From positions 21,582,934-21,646,933 of the forward strand of contig NC_063151.1 of NCBI RefSeq assembly GCF_020921035.1: a stretch of DNA of 64,000 bases, read 5' to 3'. The translations under genes and the position numbers were made by a program. How positions within the stretch are numbered: the first letter of the stretch is position 1; each line of letters starts with the position of its first letter. This DNA comes from Rhodamnia argentea (taxonomy: Eukaryota; Streptophyta; Magnoliopsida; Myrtales; Myrtaceae). Below the pieces are notes generated by a model, which saw only the letters and a list, made by a program, of their open reading frames with translations, was not told where the DNA came from and searched no databases. Below are positions 21,300 through 34,034 of the stretch, one piece after another.

Positions 21300-21705
21300 T
21301 TGGATTACAAGAACAATTTTTTTTTTTCTGAATTTTATTAATTTTTTCCTTTTTCTTTTCTTTCCTTTTTTTTTTTTCTTATTCCCCTCCTCGGCTGCGG
21401 TTGGTAGAGGTGGCGGACCAAAGGGGAGGGCCGCAATACCCTCACCGGCCCATAGTGAAAAAAATAAAATAAAGAAAATACATTAAAAAATATATAAAAA
21501 TTTAAAAAATTGTTCAAGTCAATGCCAATCATGCCACATATGATGACTGGCGTCCACATCAATAATTTTGTGACAAAGTTAGTTGGAATGACTGTATTGG
21601 GAAGTGGTAAAAAAGTTTCGAATTAAATTTGCCAAATTAAAAAATTTAGAACTGAATTGGCCACCGCATAATAAATTTAAAACTTTCGAGTAATTTTCAC
21701 CGGGC
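21300..21705. mobile_element. Half of a MULE-like element with GC-rich core
   Basis: A T-rich run leads into a GC core at 21378-21455 and then an arm carrying CATGCCACATATGATGACTGGCG and repeated 'aattggcca' phrases. These are typical of the family at 37642-38280. The left arm was not found. Confidence 0.45.
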
Positions 21706-22295
21706 ATCGGTTATCTGCATTTTTGAGTAAAGGGATTCAAAATGGTTATGTTGTAGAGCCATTAAACAGTTGGGCTTTCATACTCTAACCTATGAGCATC
21801 TTTTTAAAAAAAAATAAAATAATAACTAACAAACACATCGATTAGTTCGCTAAGTATAAATTAAAAAATGGGTATCTGTCTCATTTTGCCATCTCTAATC
21901 ACATATCATGTCTGACCAAAAACAGAAAAATCACATACCATGAAACTAGAGCATGATGCATAACTTTTCAGAATCCCTTTATTTCGAAATCATTAGTCAC
22001 TAATGATAAAAACCAAATTCTTCACTTCCCTTGATGGGGAACATCGTGTCAAAGTCAGAGTAGCCACCACATAATGGCGATTGGCAATGTCACGAGCTTG
22101 AAAGCTCTATGATGATGAAGGCAACGAGATCAGCATCATGAAAAGAATGGTTTCAGTTCGTTCAATCTCATGCATCACTGACGTTCCTTTCAATCTTTGC
22201 CGGACGAGAGTTTTTGGTTTACGTCATCGCCACGCTCACGCAACGTTGGGGTCTTTGTCCCCTTTTCTCATGACCACAGATGATTCCACTCGATT

Positions 22296-22712
22296 GACGG
22301 TAAATTTACCTAAAAAACCATCCGTATAGTTATTAATTTAGTTCTAAATATTTAATTTAATCAATTTAATCATAAATATCTTGAGTATTTATCTATTTCG
22401 ACCACTACGTGGACAATTCATGCATTTAAAAAAAAAATATTTTCATTTTAAAAAATGAAAAAAGGAAAAAAAAAAAAGAAAAAAATTCACATTTTAAAAA
22501 AAAAAATTACAAAAACTATCCAAATCAGTATTGACCATGTTGCGTAGGACAGCCGGTATTCATTTCAGCAATTTTGACCCAAAATTGATCAGGAGAACTA
22601 TATTTGACAAATCATCAAAATATTTACGACTAAATTGGCTAAATTGAAATTTTTAAGACTTAATTGACATTCATGCAATTGATTTATGACTTTCTTTCAG
22701 CAATTATCCCCT
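22296..22712. mobile_element. MULE-like foldback element, degenerate
   Basis: The arms carry 'ttagttctaaatat... atttaatcataaa' and the mirrored 'gactaaattgg... gacttaattgaca', with ACTACGTGG and TGCGTAGGACAG near the middle. This is the design of 37642-38280 with older arms. It sits between otherwise unrecognised AT-rich sequence. Confidence 0.5.
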
Positions 22713-25049
22713 AAATTGTGTGTACTAGGTTGACACGTCTCCATTTGCTATCAAACCATATATATGTACATGCATATGTTGGCCTAGCTTCTTTCCGGCG
22801 ATTTCATGCACCGTTACACCTATTTGTGCAGTCACGCTTCTTCTCTTTTATGTTACACCTTTTCAATCAATCATTAGAGAAAAAAAATTAAGAGATATAT
22901 CACGAAATCTGAGTGAATTTTTCCACCATATAAACTTGTTTTCTACACGTACGGTTTACTGTGGATAAATTAAGGCATTTCATTTTTCAATCTTTTCTTT
23001 GTAAAACCATATACAATCTTATTGTTTAGATGTTAATTTCAAGTTCATTTTTTTAATCTTAAAAGAAAGCTTTATATTAAGCTTTAATTTGAATATGATT
23101 TCTCATAGGTGCTAAATATTAATTTATTAACTTTTTAAAAATATTTCCATGCTCCCTTTGGTATTGCATTGCATGATACATCACAAATCCAAATCCGTCA
23201 CCGGATGCGAGAATAAGGCTTTGTTTGATTTGACAAAAATGAATGATTTGAAAAAAAATTTCCTAATAATGATTGGTTATACCGCTTAATAAAAAAAATG
23301 AAGAAAAGGAAAATATTTTCATAGTTGGCGATATAAATTGCTATTGATAATGATGCGGAAGCATTGTGTTCTTGTCGATCAACTCTGTGAAGATGTTGAC
23401 TCTACGTAACGATGCCCATGAATGATTTCTGATTGAAGCTATCGATTAAAGAGTTGATAATTCTTCCATTGCCGATCAAGTTATATGTTAACGATTCACC
23501 AGGCCAGTTGCCGATTTCAAAGCCAATCAGCAACATATTGATGGGAGACTATTCTGATCAATTTTCTTGGATATTTGTTGATCTTTTGAGATGGTTATTT
23601 TACGTCAAGGCTAGTGAACAAATTTAGCGTCTAAGTTTAATAATTTTGCATCAGGTAAAATGTCATTAGTCCTAGTTTTTATGGGTCTTTTTTAAGTGTG
23701 TTGTAGATTTCAAGAGGCAAAGTTCAAGTCTCTAGGTGTTTCAATGCATTTTCTAGGCCCCGCCTCTTTAATGTTGGGTAGTTCCCACGTTATTAATGCT
23801 TAGTCTATTTTCTTTCTAATGGTTTACTCATGCTTGGAGGGTTGTTCCATGCTTATCTATATAAGCATGCTATGACAGATAAAATGTAAGACTTGCTTGA
23901 TTCATAATTTATTGGAGCCTGTGGGCTTGAGAACAAGAAGTTCTTCTCATTTAATTTTTATCCCTTAAGTAGATTCCTACTGATGGCGAGCGGCCTATCC
24001 ATTTTAGTTCTCACTTGTATTACCTCTTAGTTTTCTACACTCTCTCCGACATCAAGTTATGAGAATATTTTTCATTGATTAATAATTTTAAGCAATACAA
24101 GTTAGGAAAATATTTTCTAAATTATCTATTTTTTGTGAAACAAATAGAGCCTAAATAATCGATTTCCCATCCTTTATTCAACCATGTCATGCATTAACAA
24201 TATCGTAGTTGGTGCTTGGTGGATGGACATGCATTATTATCGACGATAAAATCAAAATTCTCGTGTGGTTTAATCACTTTGAAGAAGTTGAACGTGTTAC
24301 GCCTAATAGCCAGCGACAATTACTCCGATGATTTTCTCAGCAATTCTGCCGCTAATCCTAGTAATTCGGTAAAACCCCATTTTCTCACTTGATTTTTGAC
24401 CAAGTGACCGGAAAAATATCATGAGCCAACCTGAAAATAAGTGAATGAAGGTACCCGTTTTTTAAATCGAAAAAGAAACTTAAAAAATGAGAAATGAAAG
24501 TAATATCTTATATTGAATAGGTCAAGGGAAAATCATGCAAATCAAAATTAACCAAGTTCATGTAAGTACTATTTTCACATAAATTACTTATATGGAGATT
24601 TTATCAGCGTAGAATCAAACACGAAATCCGAGTTAGTACCTTATTTTCACGAGTACAAGTGTCATAATTTTCATGTCTGAGGGTGCTAGTATCAACCGAG
24701 GGGGACGAGGGGTTTCCTTCTTTTTCATTATATGTAGGATTACGTCAACGGGTGTTCCAAGAACACTTGTTAAGCAACTAACGATGGAAACTTTATAATA
24801 CTCAATACACCGATTGTCCTCGTGTTATGCATAATGAGCACCTTACAGATTGTATAATTCCAACCTCATCATTATTAAAAAATGAAATCCAAAGTGGATC
24901 GCAAATAGGTAGTCGTAAATGGTTAGTGCTCTGCTTATTAAAAAAAACACATTCTAATATTCTTATTACGCAATACAAAGTTTTTAAATCTCAATAAATA
25001 AATAGTTGAATGAAAAGCATGGCAATAATTGCACGCAAATGAATTTTTT
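22713..25049. other. Spacer before copy B, no gene; possible solo LTR at 23650-24056
   Basis: AT-rich sequence without a recognisable gene. 23650-24056 has a TATA-like CTATATAAGC (23856), a downstream leader-like stretch, and ends CTCTCTCCGACATCA. This would fit a short LTR, but no clear target-site duplication or partner was found. Confidence 0.3.
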
Positions 25050-25309
25050 TTACCATGTGGAAGGGAAAAAAAGCAATGAGAAGAGGTAATGCTAGCTAAA
25101 GTAATATCATGCGGATGTTGTGATACAAACTTATATAATGAATGGTCGAAACAACTACCCGTGTCAACCACGATGCAAACGGATTATATGATGAGAGAAT
25201 TAAATGAACTATGTGCCTAATAGAAATCGTATATTATACAGTTTTTTTTATAAATGCATTAGCAATAGTAAAAGAAAAAGGGGGAACCCTTACGTAAAAT
25301 TATGTCTCG

Positions 25310-25989
25310 TCGTTGCGGCCACTTTGTAAAGTCAAAGACGAGATTTGGAGAAACTATTACGTGAGTTTAGTAGTCCACGTAAGCAAATTTCCACTCCATT
25401 CATTGATTGCCATCTGTCCGAATTGGGCCCACCTTTCAGACTTTTTTTGTCCCCTCGCCTCTCTCATTCCCGCTCGGTTACCCTCCCTCTCTCCTCCTCC
25501 CCCGTTCCCTCACAATTTATATCGTCGCTGGCACGTCGAAGGAGCGGCCATTGTTGCACCTGGGGAGAGCTCCTGCAATCAGCTTCGTCTGATTAAAATG
25601 GTGGCGTAAGATATTTCGGCCGCATCCTGGAAGACAAGCAGTTCGCCGGAGCTCCATCGCGAAGGACTGCTTCTCATCGCGATTCTCGACCAATTTTGGC
25701 TCTCCGATTCTTCGTTCATCGTGATCTCGACGAGCGTGAGAAGCTTCTTATTGACATACACACGCTCTCTCTCTCTCTCTCGCGAGGAGTCTTCGCTCTC
25801 CGTCGTTGGTTCTTCATTTTCAAAATTTCCTTTCGGTCAAAAAGCTCGAAGAGGACGACGGCGCCGCGTGAGTTGCGTGCGGGAAAAGGTGGCGGTTCTT
25901 CGCTGGGGCTGGGTTCGCAATTTCTGTGCTAGGGTTTGAACCGGAATCGGATTGGCCTTTCTAGGAAAGTCATTTGTTACGTCCGGTAC

Positions 25990-26039
<50 letters not shown>

Positions 26040-27543
26040 GATATATTTTCTAATAGGAAAAGAACACTAAAAGTTACGGACTCCTTGTTCGTCTGAAAGA
26101 TTCTCTCGCTTTCTAAGGAAATCGATGCAGCGTCATCACTGAACAGTCTTGAATCGCTTCAATAAGAACCTCATTGAAGATTGCGTTTGAATATGTGAAA
26201 CGAAGTTGCTTGTCAAAGTTTTGGAACTTTTGGGATTCTGTAGATGTCCATTCTCAATTGCACTCCAATGTCGGCAATCATCAAACATAAACAAAATGGC
26301 ATCGGGAATGCTCAGTCTATCATCGTGGGACACGGTTTTGTTAACATCTTGTGAAGATGTCAATTCGCGGATCTTGATGCCAGTTGGAAGCGACACAGCT
26401 TCGATCCGACGATTTGATTGCCCAAAATTACTCCTCATCTGGCGTGCGCCAAATTTGTTTCGTCTCGTATATCTCACCTTTCAAGTCATTGGAGAAAAGG
26501 GCATTAACGGTGTACTTGAATCGAATTAAAATAAGAGCAAACTGTCCAACTCGACACCTTACCAGCTAGAGTTGGTCAGAGATTGCTGATTGTATAAGCT
26601 TATCCAGAGATCTACTCAATTCTAAGTGTCGTCAACGAAGTTCGTTGTTTTAATGGGATGTCGATGGAACTGTTAATGGCAACTTTGGTGAAGAGAAGAG
26701 TGATTGGAGCATCGGGAGAATAGTTTAATCTGCTGAGCTGATTATTAGAATCACCATCTTTGAGTTATTATAGTCGAGCACGTTACTTAGCTTGTGCCTG
26801 GGATTGTGATCGGTCGTCCTCCTGCCATATCTAAACACGTGAGGAGTTTATATGGCAGGAATCGTGTGGGCGCTGTGGGACCAAGCTTGTGACACGAAGG
26901 ACTTTATATCTGCATATGTGGTGAGAAAACAGCCAGGATGAGCTCACAGATTGCGCGCCAGTCTCTTTTTAGATGGGAAACTTCACTTTTGTTCATTAAA
27001 TTGTTTGTTCATGTTAAATATGGGCTATATTGAGTGCCTCATGCTTTCCACTTCATATATGTGGTGTTGAGTTACCTTCTCCATCATTTCTCATGTAGGT
27101 AACTATTCATTTTCTGTATTTGACATGACATCCTTAATTTTAGTGATGTATCACACTGTGATTGTGCATTTCATTTAGAACTATTTCAATGATTATTGTC
27201 AATGTGGTGGGATCCGGGGAGGCGATCCATCAGTCTGATATGTTTGTAAAGTGACCTCTACTAGCAAATCTCTCCCTCCCTAATCTCTGTAATGGTTTGG
27301 TTGCCATTTTTTCCTTTCGAAATGTCCCCTTTTTTTGTATGTCTAGCTACCTTTTATTTGGGTTATGTAAAGGTGGAGCTGTTGAATAATCTTTAGTTTA
27401 GAAAAGTAGATGCAGGCATTACGTGAGTGGCCCTATGATGTCCATTTCTTGTGAAATCTCTGGAAGTCCCGTTAAATATTTGTCCTGCCGATTCTGCAGC
27501 CATTGAAAATTTTTTTGATAGTCCATAGCTCAGCTGGTGGGGC
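25310..27543 (+). promoter_or_regulatory. FEX copy B upstream region and probable 5' leader
   Basis: This region is shared with copy A from CACAATTTATATCG (25511) onward, but 25335-25510 is unrelated to the matching part of copy A. It has a (CT)n microsatellite at about 25992-26030, followed by ATATATATAG that copy A lacks. Confidence 0.5.
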
Positions 27544-29037
27544 ATGGAACTCAAGAATGATGACCGGGAACGCAGACGAAGCATGTCTCACGGCAGGACA
27601 AGCAGCAATGGTTCTTCATTGAGACGAGGCTCGTTGAGTTTGTCAAGCGTGTTCCCAAATCAGATGGATGATGACATTGAAAGTGAGAGGGTTTCAGAGG
27701 CTGGCGATATCGGGGATCATGCTCTTAACAGTAAGAGGTACAGTGAAAGTGGCAGTTTGCGTTTCTCTGCAGATCATGCTATAGAGAATGGAATAGTTTT
27801 TCCAACTCAAGAGGACACCCTGCTGCATCCTATTGGTTTTTGGTCTCGGGATCTGTCGACTTTGAATTCCGTCTCCCCTGTATCACCCTTGGTGGAAGAG
27901 ATCATGGCCCCTCTATCAACTGATGGAATCTTGAGGCCCGTAGACGAGAAGAAGGTGAGTTCAAGAGCTTATCTATTTAAATTTCTGTTCATATCTCAAC
28001 ATCGACATCTCTCATATGCCTTTACAGTAAAGTAATGTTGCTCATCTCTGTATTTTTGTGCAGGATGAAGAGAAAGTGTTGCCTCAGTCATTGGAGTACA
28101 TATCATGTCTTGTTCATCTTGCCGTTTTTGGGATTCTGGGGGTAATGTGCTGCTTCAACTTTGGAAATTTTGTACTAACCTTGAAAGAATGTTTTAACTT
28201 TCTAATCCTGATTCGATCCAAATGATATGAGTATTTCCATGTGATAAACGATGATACTTCCTGTGCTTCCATGCACAAAATCGATACTTTCTAGGAACAA
28301 TTCAGGGAGATTTCTCACGTGTCACCTGCTAAAATTCTTGATGTAGGAAGGAAGTATATCATTCAAGAGCACTGCCCAATAACTGTCAAATGCGTTAGAA
28401 CTTCCATTGGCTTAGGTATAAATAAACATGGTATTTCCATCTAAATACAAAAAAGTCCAGTTCTAGCTTCGGAATTAGAGGATCTAGTCCCCAACTCATC
28501 CTTGAAAATGACTTGTCAAAAAGTCGCTTCTAAGGGAAGTCACTAATAGTCTAATGTTTCTAGGTGAGCAACAAAAATCTTATCTGCAAAAGCTCCTGAT
28601 GCATTGTTCTGTTTGCTGGATTGAACTAAAGATAGTTTTATTAGACATCGTGAGTGTCTTCATCCCAAGATTTCTCCACTAGCTCTATGATAATGTGCTT
28701 TCAGGATTGAGAGTGCTTCGCATTGTCTTTAAGCCTGTCCCTTTCCTTGACATGTCAGTCAACTATACACATCAGAGTTCACGTCAGTACATTTGGTATC
28801 GGCTCTGTCCTTTATTTCGGAATGATACTTCTTTATCATCAACAATCTTACTCGTACCCTGCACTAAATTACTGAATTGATAGGTGATGACGTGATTAAA
28901 AAGATCATGTCTTATAGATTTAAGTTTGTGGCTACTCTTCTCTTTGGAATGACTCGGCTTTTTGCCTGCAGCGATCATCATTACAGCAAGGCTGCATACA
29001 CCATTGAGGATCCGAAATTCAATTGACCTACGTCTTG

Positions 29038-29083
<46 letters not shown>

Positions 29084-31241
29084 GCCAGTGTGGATGCTTG
29101 CGTGAATTGTCAATTATCAGCAAAGAAAACAAATTATGTCGTAGCAGTAGCATTTACCACTGAGTTTGGTAAGTTATCACCAAGCTAGTAGGGAAGACTG
29201 TAAAAGACTGACTTTCTAAATAGCAGAATCAGAATCGATTCTGAAAACATGTAGAGCCCATTATTTATGATTATTCGTATCAGCATTTATTTATTATTCA
29301 TGAGAGTCATTTGGTCCTTTTTGTTTCTGTTCGTCATGTCTGTTCTCTCAGGTATTGTTTGTTAAATATTGCCGTCTTGACTTGCAACTTAAAATTATGC
29401 AAAGAAGACAGAGACTTACATTTCATGAGTTGTGACTTACAGGTCTTAACAAGGTATTTACTTCAAAAGCTATTTGGCCCTGCAGTTGCTGGAGTGACAA
29501 GTGATACAACTATATTATACCTTGATCTTCCTTCAAACATGGTCACATCTCTCTCTCTCTCTCTCTCTCTCTCAGTTGCCTGCCCACACAGATGAACAGA
29601 AAACTGTATGCATATACTTCATGAATGCGATGAGATCATGCACATGGCATACAGAGTTTTTGTGATTAAGTTCACATGTGATCAGAAACATGCTTATTGG
29701 GACGTGTTCATGAGGTGTGTGCTAGGATAAGATGAGATTACGACTTTGAATTAGTATTTTGGCAATATGTTGTAGCTATGTCAGTGGAACCGAAATATAC
29801 CCGAAAAATTGTCACTCGATTTCGCATGGTGATTGATCCTTGATGTTGATTGTACCTATCTTTCCTTCGACTTGATACTTCATTTCAGGTTGGTTCTTTT
29901 CTGATGGGGTGGATTGGTGTTGTTTTCAAGCAAGATATATCCGAAGTCTCTGATTTTCTAGCAATTGGATTGTCAACTGGTTATTTGGGTAGCCTTACAA
30001 CGTTTAGTGGTTGGGATCAGAAGATGCTTGACCTTAGTGTAGATGGCAAGTGGCTGTTTTCGGTCCTTGGATATCTAATTGGTATGTACTCATTGGAAGA
30101 TTTCCATGTCAGTGTTATGCACGAAGCAAACATTTTCAGTTTAGTTGCATCGGCTTTGTCATGGTCGATCATTCGTACCAAGAGAGGGGTTCTTATTCCG
30201 TGGACATGGAATGACTAGCCTTATTATCTATGATTTTTCGCAGGATTGTTTCTTGCTGCCTATTCAATTGAATTTGGGGTGGAGACAGCGAAGGGCTTCC
30301 GATGGTTAATGGAGAAGCACCCTGCAAATTCTAGCAACGACCTATCTGCAAAGAGCTGGAGAGCAAACAGCCGCAAGTGTCACTTGTCTATGATTCTGAT
30401 GATGGTACTGTCGTTGGGGTCATTATGGGCTCTTAGTGCGATAAAGCTGAAACGTGAGTTTGGAAATGGGGGCAGTGATGCTCAACTGTGGTTGGGTTGC
30501 GCCGTCGGGCCAGTAGGTGTTTGGATCCGGTGGTTCCTAGCACGACTGAATGGGCGTGGGCTAGGAAAGACTGGTCTTTTGAAATGGGTTCCATTTGGGA
30601 CTCTGATTGCCAATGTCTCTGCAGCTTGTGTCATGGCAGCTCTCTCTACTATGAAGAAAGCAGTAAGTGCACAAACTAATTTCAAGTTGCTGAATATCTG
30701 GACTCACACATCTTAAAAGCCCCACCAGATTTGCTTGAATGTCATGTACACTGTTGAGTGAAATGGTACTTCCATATCTGCGCGTCTCATATGAGATGAA
30801 GCAGTTAGACATTTGTTCAGATTACGAAGAAACGTACAGTTTGGAGACCGTACTTTAACTGGGCCGGTTCGTGTACATTGTAGAAACAAAAGTGATCTCT
30901 AATTTCTTGGGAATCTGTTTTTTGCTTAATCTTTTGTTGGATCCACTTTTAATGCGACAGTTATCAGCTGCACTAATTATATCAAATTTGTGTTCCGATC
31001 ATCTAAAATTCTTTTTTTGAAGGTGAATACCAAGACTTGTGACACGGTTGCTACGGGCATCCAATTTGGACTTCTAGGCTGTCTGAGTACTGTGTCGACG
31101 TTCATGGCCGAGTTCGACGCGATGAGACATAGCAAGCACCCTTGGCGAGCTTATGCATATGCGATTGCTACAATAGCCGTCTCCTTCGGCTTGGGAATCC
31201 TGATATACAATCTCCCTGTTTGGATAAAAGGATATGAGTAA
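27544..31241 (+). CDS. FEX: Fluoride export protein, CrcB/FEX family (copy B, 6 exons)
   Basis: Exons 27544-27954, 28064-28141, 29443-29541, 29889-30081, 30244-30662 and 31023-31241 join in frame to 472 residues, with the same exon sizes as copy A (411, 78, 99, 193, 419, 219). As known for the family, it should move fluoride out of the cell at the plasma membrane. It retains SNMVGSFLMGW, STGYLGSLTTFSGW, PFGTLIANVS and LGCLSTVSTF. Residues that differ from copy A include Asp for Asn after TTFSGW, Lys for Met in ALSAIKLKRE, Ala for Asp in NVSAAC and His for Gln in MRHSKHP. The (GA)n in intron 2 is longer here (29039-29081). Both copies keep open frames and splice sites, so both are probably expressed. 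Confidence 0.95.
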
Positions 31242-31970
31242 GCATGTCGAGATGGCCTCCTCCTGCTTTACTTCGGACAACGCTCGAGGAACTCGAGAGG
31301 AGACCAGACCTGTGCATAGACAAGACGAGAGAACTCCGCCGAGTTACGCCACCTAAGAGTTTTTTCATGGTGCTTTGAGGCAAGCTCCATTATACGCAAG
31401 CATCCATTTTACCCACCATGATCAAGTTTGGACCCTGCATATGTTTCAGCGGATGGCAAATTACAACTTACACGAAACCGAGGAGTTGTACTTCTCACTT
31501 GTGATATGTATTGGAAGACTTTTGCCTATGTTCCTTGAGAAGCTAGTCCTCCTAACAACATCCGAAAGAAAAAGCTCAATGTTGACGTGATGATCGAACT
31601 CCTTTTCTTTTAACCTTCTTCGGCATATGTTTCCCAAAGCCCCTTTGAATCTTGTTGCCATTCAAAAATCCCCCGTCGGCGTCAACAAATGGCACTAGAA
31701 AGCGACAGACATTCCTCCCCCAACTGCTTCATGTGCAAGCTCCTCATCTTCGAAAACCTGAGGAATCTATCGATCTGGTTAGAACTCAACATGATACTAC
31801 CATTTGACGCTATGACAAGCTCGAGTCTTAGCAAATTTAGTCCCTAAGTCTCCCTGGTAGCTATGCTATGCCATATCGTCGGAGCGCATTGACCTTTGCA
31901 TATGTGCATTTGAAGATTGAAGCATATAATGGGTCAGAATACTTTCTGGGTCCAGCTGCTTGCAATGACT

Positions 31971-32015
<45 letters not shown>

Positions 32016-32466
32016 TGGTCAGATTGCAAGGACTGTTTAGGAGGGGTGAAATAGAACAGAGTCTTCATGCCTAAAAGTAGCAAGGAATAAGCAGAAATGG
32101 AAGAAGAGTTTTGAGTGAGTTAGGGTTCAGGGGACATCCTGGCATTTTAAGCGTCCATCTCATAGATCATGCTTGGAAGGGTGCAAGATGGGCGATTGGT
32201 GACCTACAAGTACCACCTTGAGATTTTCCATTAATCTGTCTGATCCACAGGCTTTCATGGCCCGACCATTTACAAATCCAATCACATACACCAGATGCGT
32301 CAAGTACCCTTTCCAAATCAAGCAACTAAACCAAGGAAGGCTGACGTCAACGACAGTTTACTTGCCGAACTTAGCTCGAGATATCGTCGCGAGAGAAGCG
32401 GGGCGCAAGCGAAAACGGCAAACTTTTCTTACTTGATTACTTAACAGCAGCTGCACGGGCACTTTC
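31242..32466 (+). other. FEX copy B 3' region, no recognised gene
   Basis: Counterpart of 7050-8250. A poly-T run of about 42 bases at 31973-32014 is an expansion of the interrupted T tract in copy A. Confidence 0.5.
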
Positions 32467-32810
32467 TGTTGAGGTTAATGTCTTATATTATGTTATCCAA
32501 GAGATTATGAGGTGGTTCCGAAAAGCCCCCGACGACGGGACAGCGCGGGAGTCTATATCGGCAATTTTGTAATTTGTGCCATGTAAGGTTTCGCTATATA
32601 TATTTAGGGCGAAATAGGTCTCTATAGAAAGAGATGGTGTGAGAAAGAGTGGTTGTACACTTTTTTACGTTATTAGTGAAACAAATCTCATCTCTCCGTT
32701 GACGTAGGTAGGCGGAATATCTCCCCCGCTCAACCATGTAAATTCTTATGTTGTGCGAATTTCTATTACTTTCTTGCATTGTTGATATGATCGAATTTAG
32801 ATATTCGACG
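32467..32810. mobile_element. Solo LTR (copy B only)
   Basis: 344 bp beginning TGTTGAGG and ending ATATTCGACG (the usual terminal CA is CG). It is flanked by 5-bp repeats CTTTC (32462-32466) and CTCTC (32811-32815). Copy A has the empty site GGGCACTCTCGAAC at 8249-8262. The interior has ATATATATTTAGGG and a leader-like stretch, as in a plant LTR with promoter and R region. No internal retrotransposon sequence remains, so it formed by LTR-LTR recombination. Confidence 0.85.
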
Positions 32811-32815
32811 CTCTC

Positions 32816-34034
32816 GAACAAGATAACATCGAAACAGATACTAGCTTGGCTGTGATGCATTTATGGCTTGGAGGATTCACAGTCTCCATCTGGCAATGGC
32901 CCTTGGATCTTAATTTATTCACATGAGATTTTGGATGAAGATCTTCCCCTTATCTTTGCCTCTGAAGGATGTCTACTCTCCATACGGAATTCTAATCTGC
33001 ATCGTCTTCGTCGGATAAGTAAGCGAGGTTCGAGTGCTTTTAACTCACCGCCGGAACCCGCGTCGGCGTCTCTCCCTTCTGGGGCCGAGTGTACCAAAAC
33101 TCGAGTATTTCGGCATGGAAATTTAACGGGTCGTATGAATTGGCCGTATGCAGGCTCATTCGGAACAAAAAAAAAAAAAAAGAAAGAAACTTAATAAGTT
33201 ACTTGTCACTTTTTTATCCATGATTCTTCGACTCCATTTTTATTAGGATTTGTACACTAAAAAATATATATTTTTTCAGATCTTTTCGTATAAATAAATT
33301 TATAGTCCGTGGGCGTAGAATTAAGGAAAAAGTCTCGATCACTCTGAATTATAGAAATAGAATTTTCCATGAGTCTGTAATAGAAATCTGTTTGCTAACG
33401 CAACTTTTGGAGCAGAAATTCGTTTGGTTACGTAACCTCATTTTTTTTTACTTTTGGAGCAAATGTAATTCTGGAGCCATTTGAAGAAGTCAAATCTGAA
33501 CCCCCCTCCCCCGGCCCCGAAAAAAAAAAAAGAAATTTCTCCAGAAATAAGAAAATCAACTTTTACTCAGAATCAGAAAAATTAACTTCTGACCGGAAGT
33601 TGCTAAGGGGGAAATGTTGCCATACCAGCCCTTAACTCGTGCCACTGTAGGGTGGTAGCTATTGTGAACGACCGTCTTTAATGTACAATTTATTGTCAAC
33701 AGCTAAATTGAATACAAGACCCCGACAAGCTCTGCAAAGCCAGCAGCAAGTTAAGTAAGAAGTCTAATCAACCCAATATTTAATCTGGTACGGAGAGCCA
33801 AGCGTAGAGGTGGATCAGTTTGTTCGATGAAAAATTGATTTCGAAAAATTATTTTTTGGATTTTTGAGTGTTTGGACTATGAGAAACACTATTCGAGCTT
33901 TCTCTCGGTTTTTCTTTTTTTTAGTTTAGCTAAGTTTGCCTGTCAATGATATCCATTATTTGTAACCTGCTAATCTAAACATTTGATGGGAGAAGTTTCC
34001 TGCCCAAAAAAAAAAAAAAAAATACATTCCTACT
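32816..34034. other. Intergenic with a 568-bp copy B-specific insertion (33141-33708)
   Basis: 33141-33708 is absent from copy A and is flanked by TGAAT on both sides (33136-33140, 33709-33713). It contains A/T runs and phrases such as TTCTGACCGGAAGTTGC, with no clear inverted termini, so its class is unknown. After it, 33750-33925 is also longer than in copy A. No gene is seen. Confidence 0.6.
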
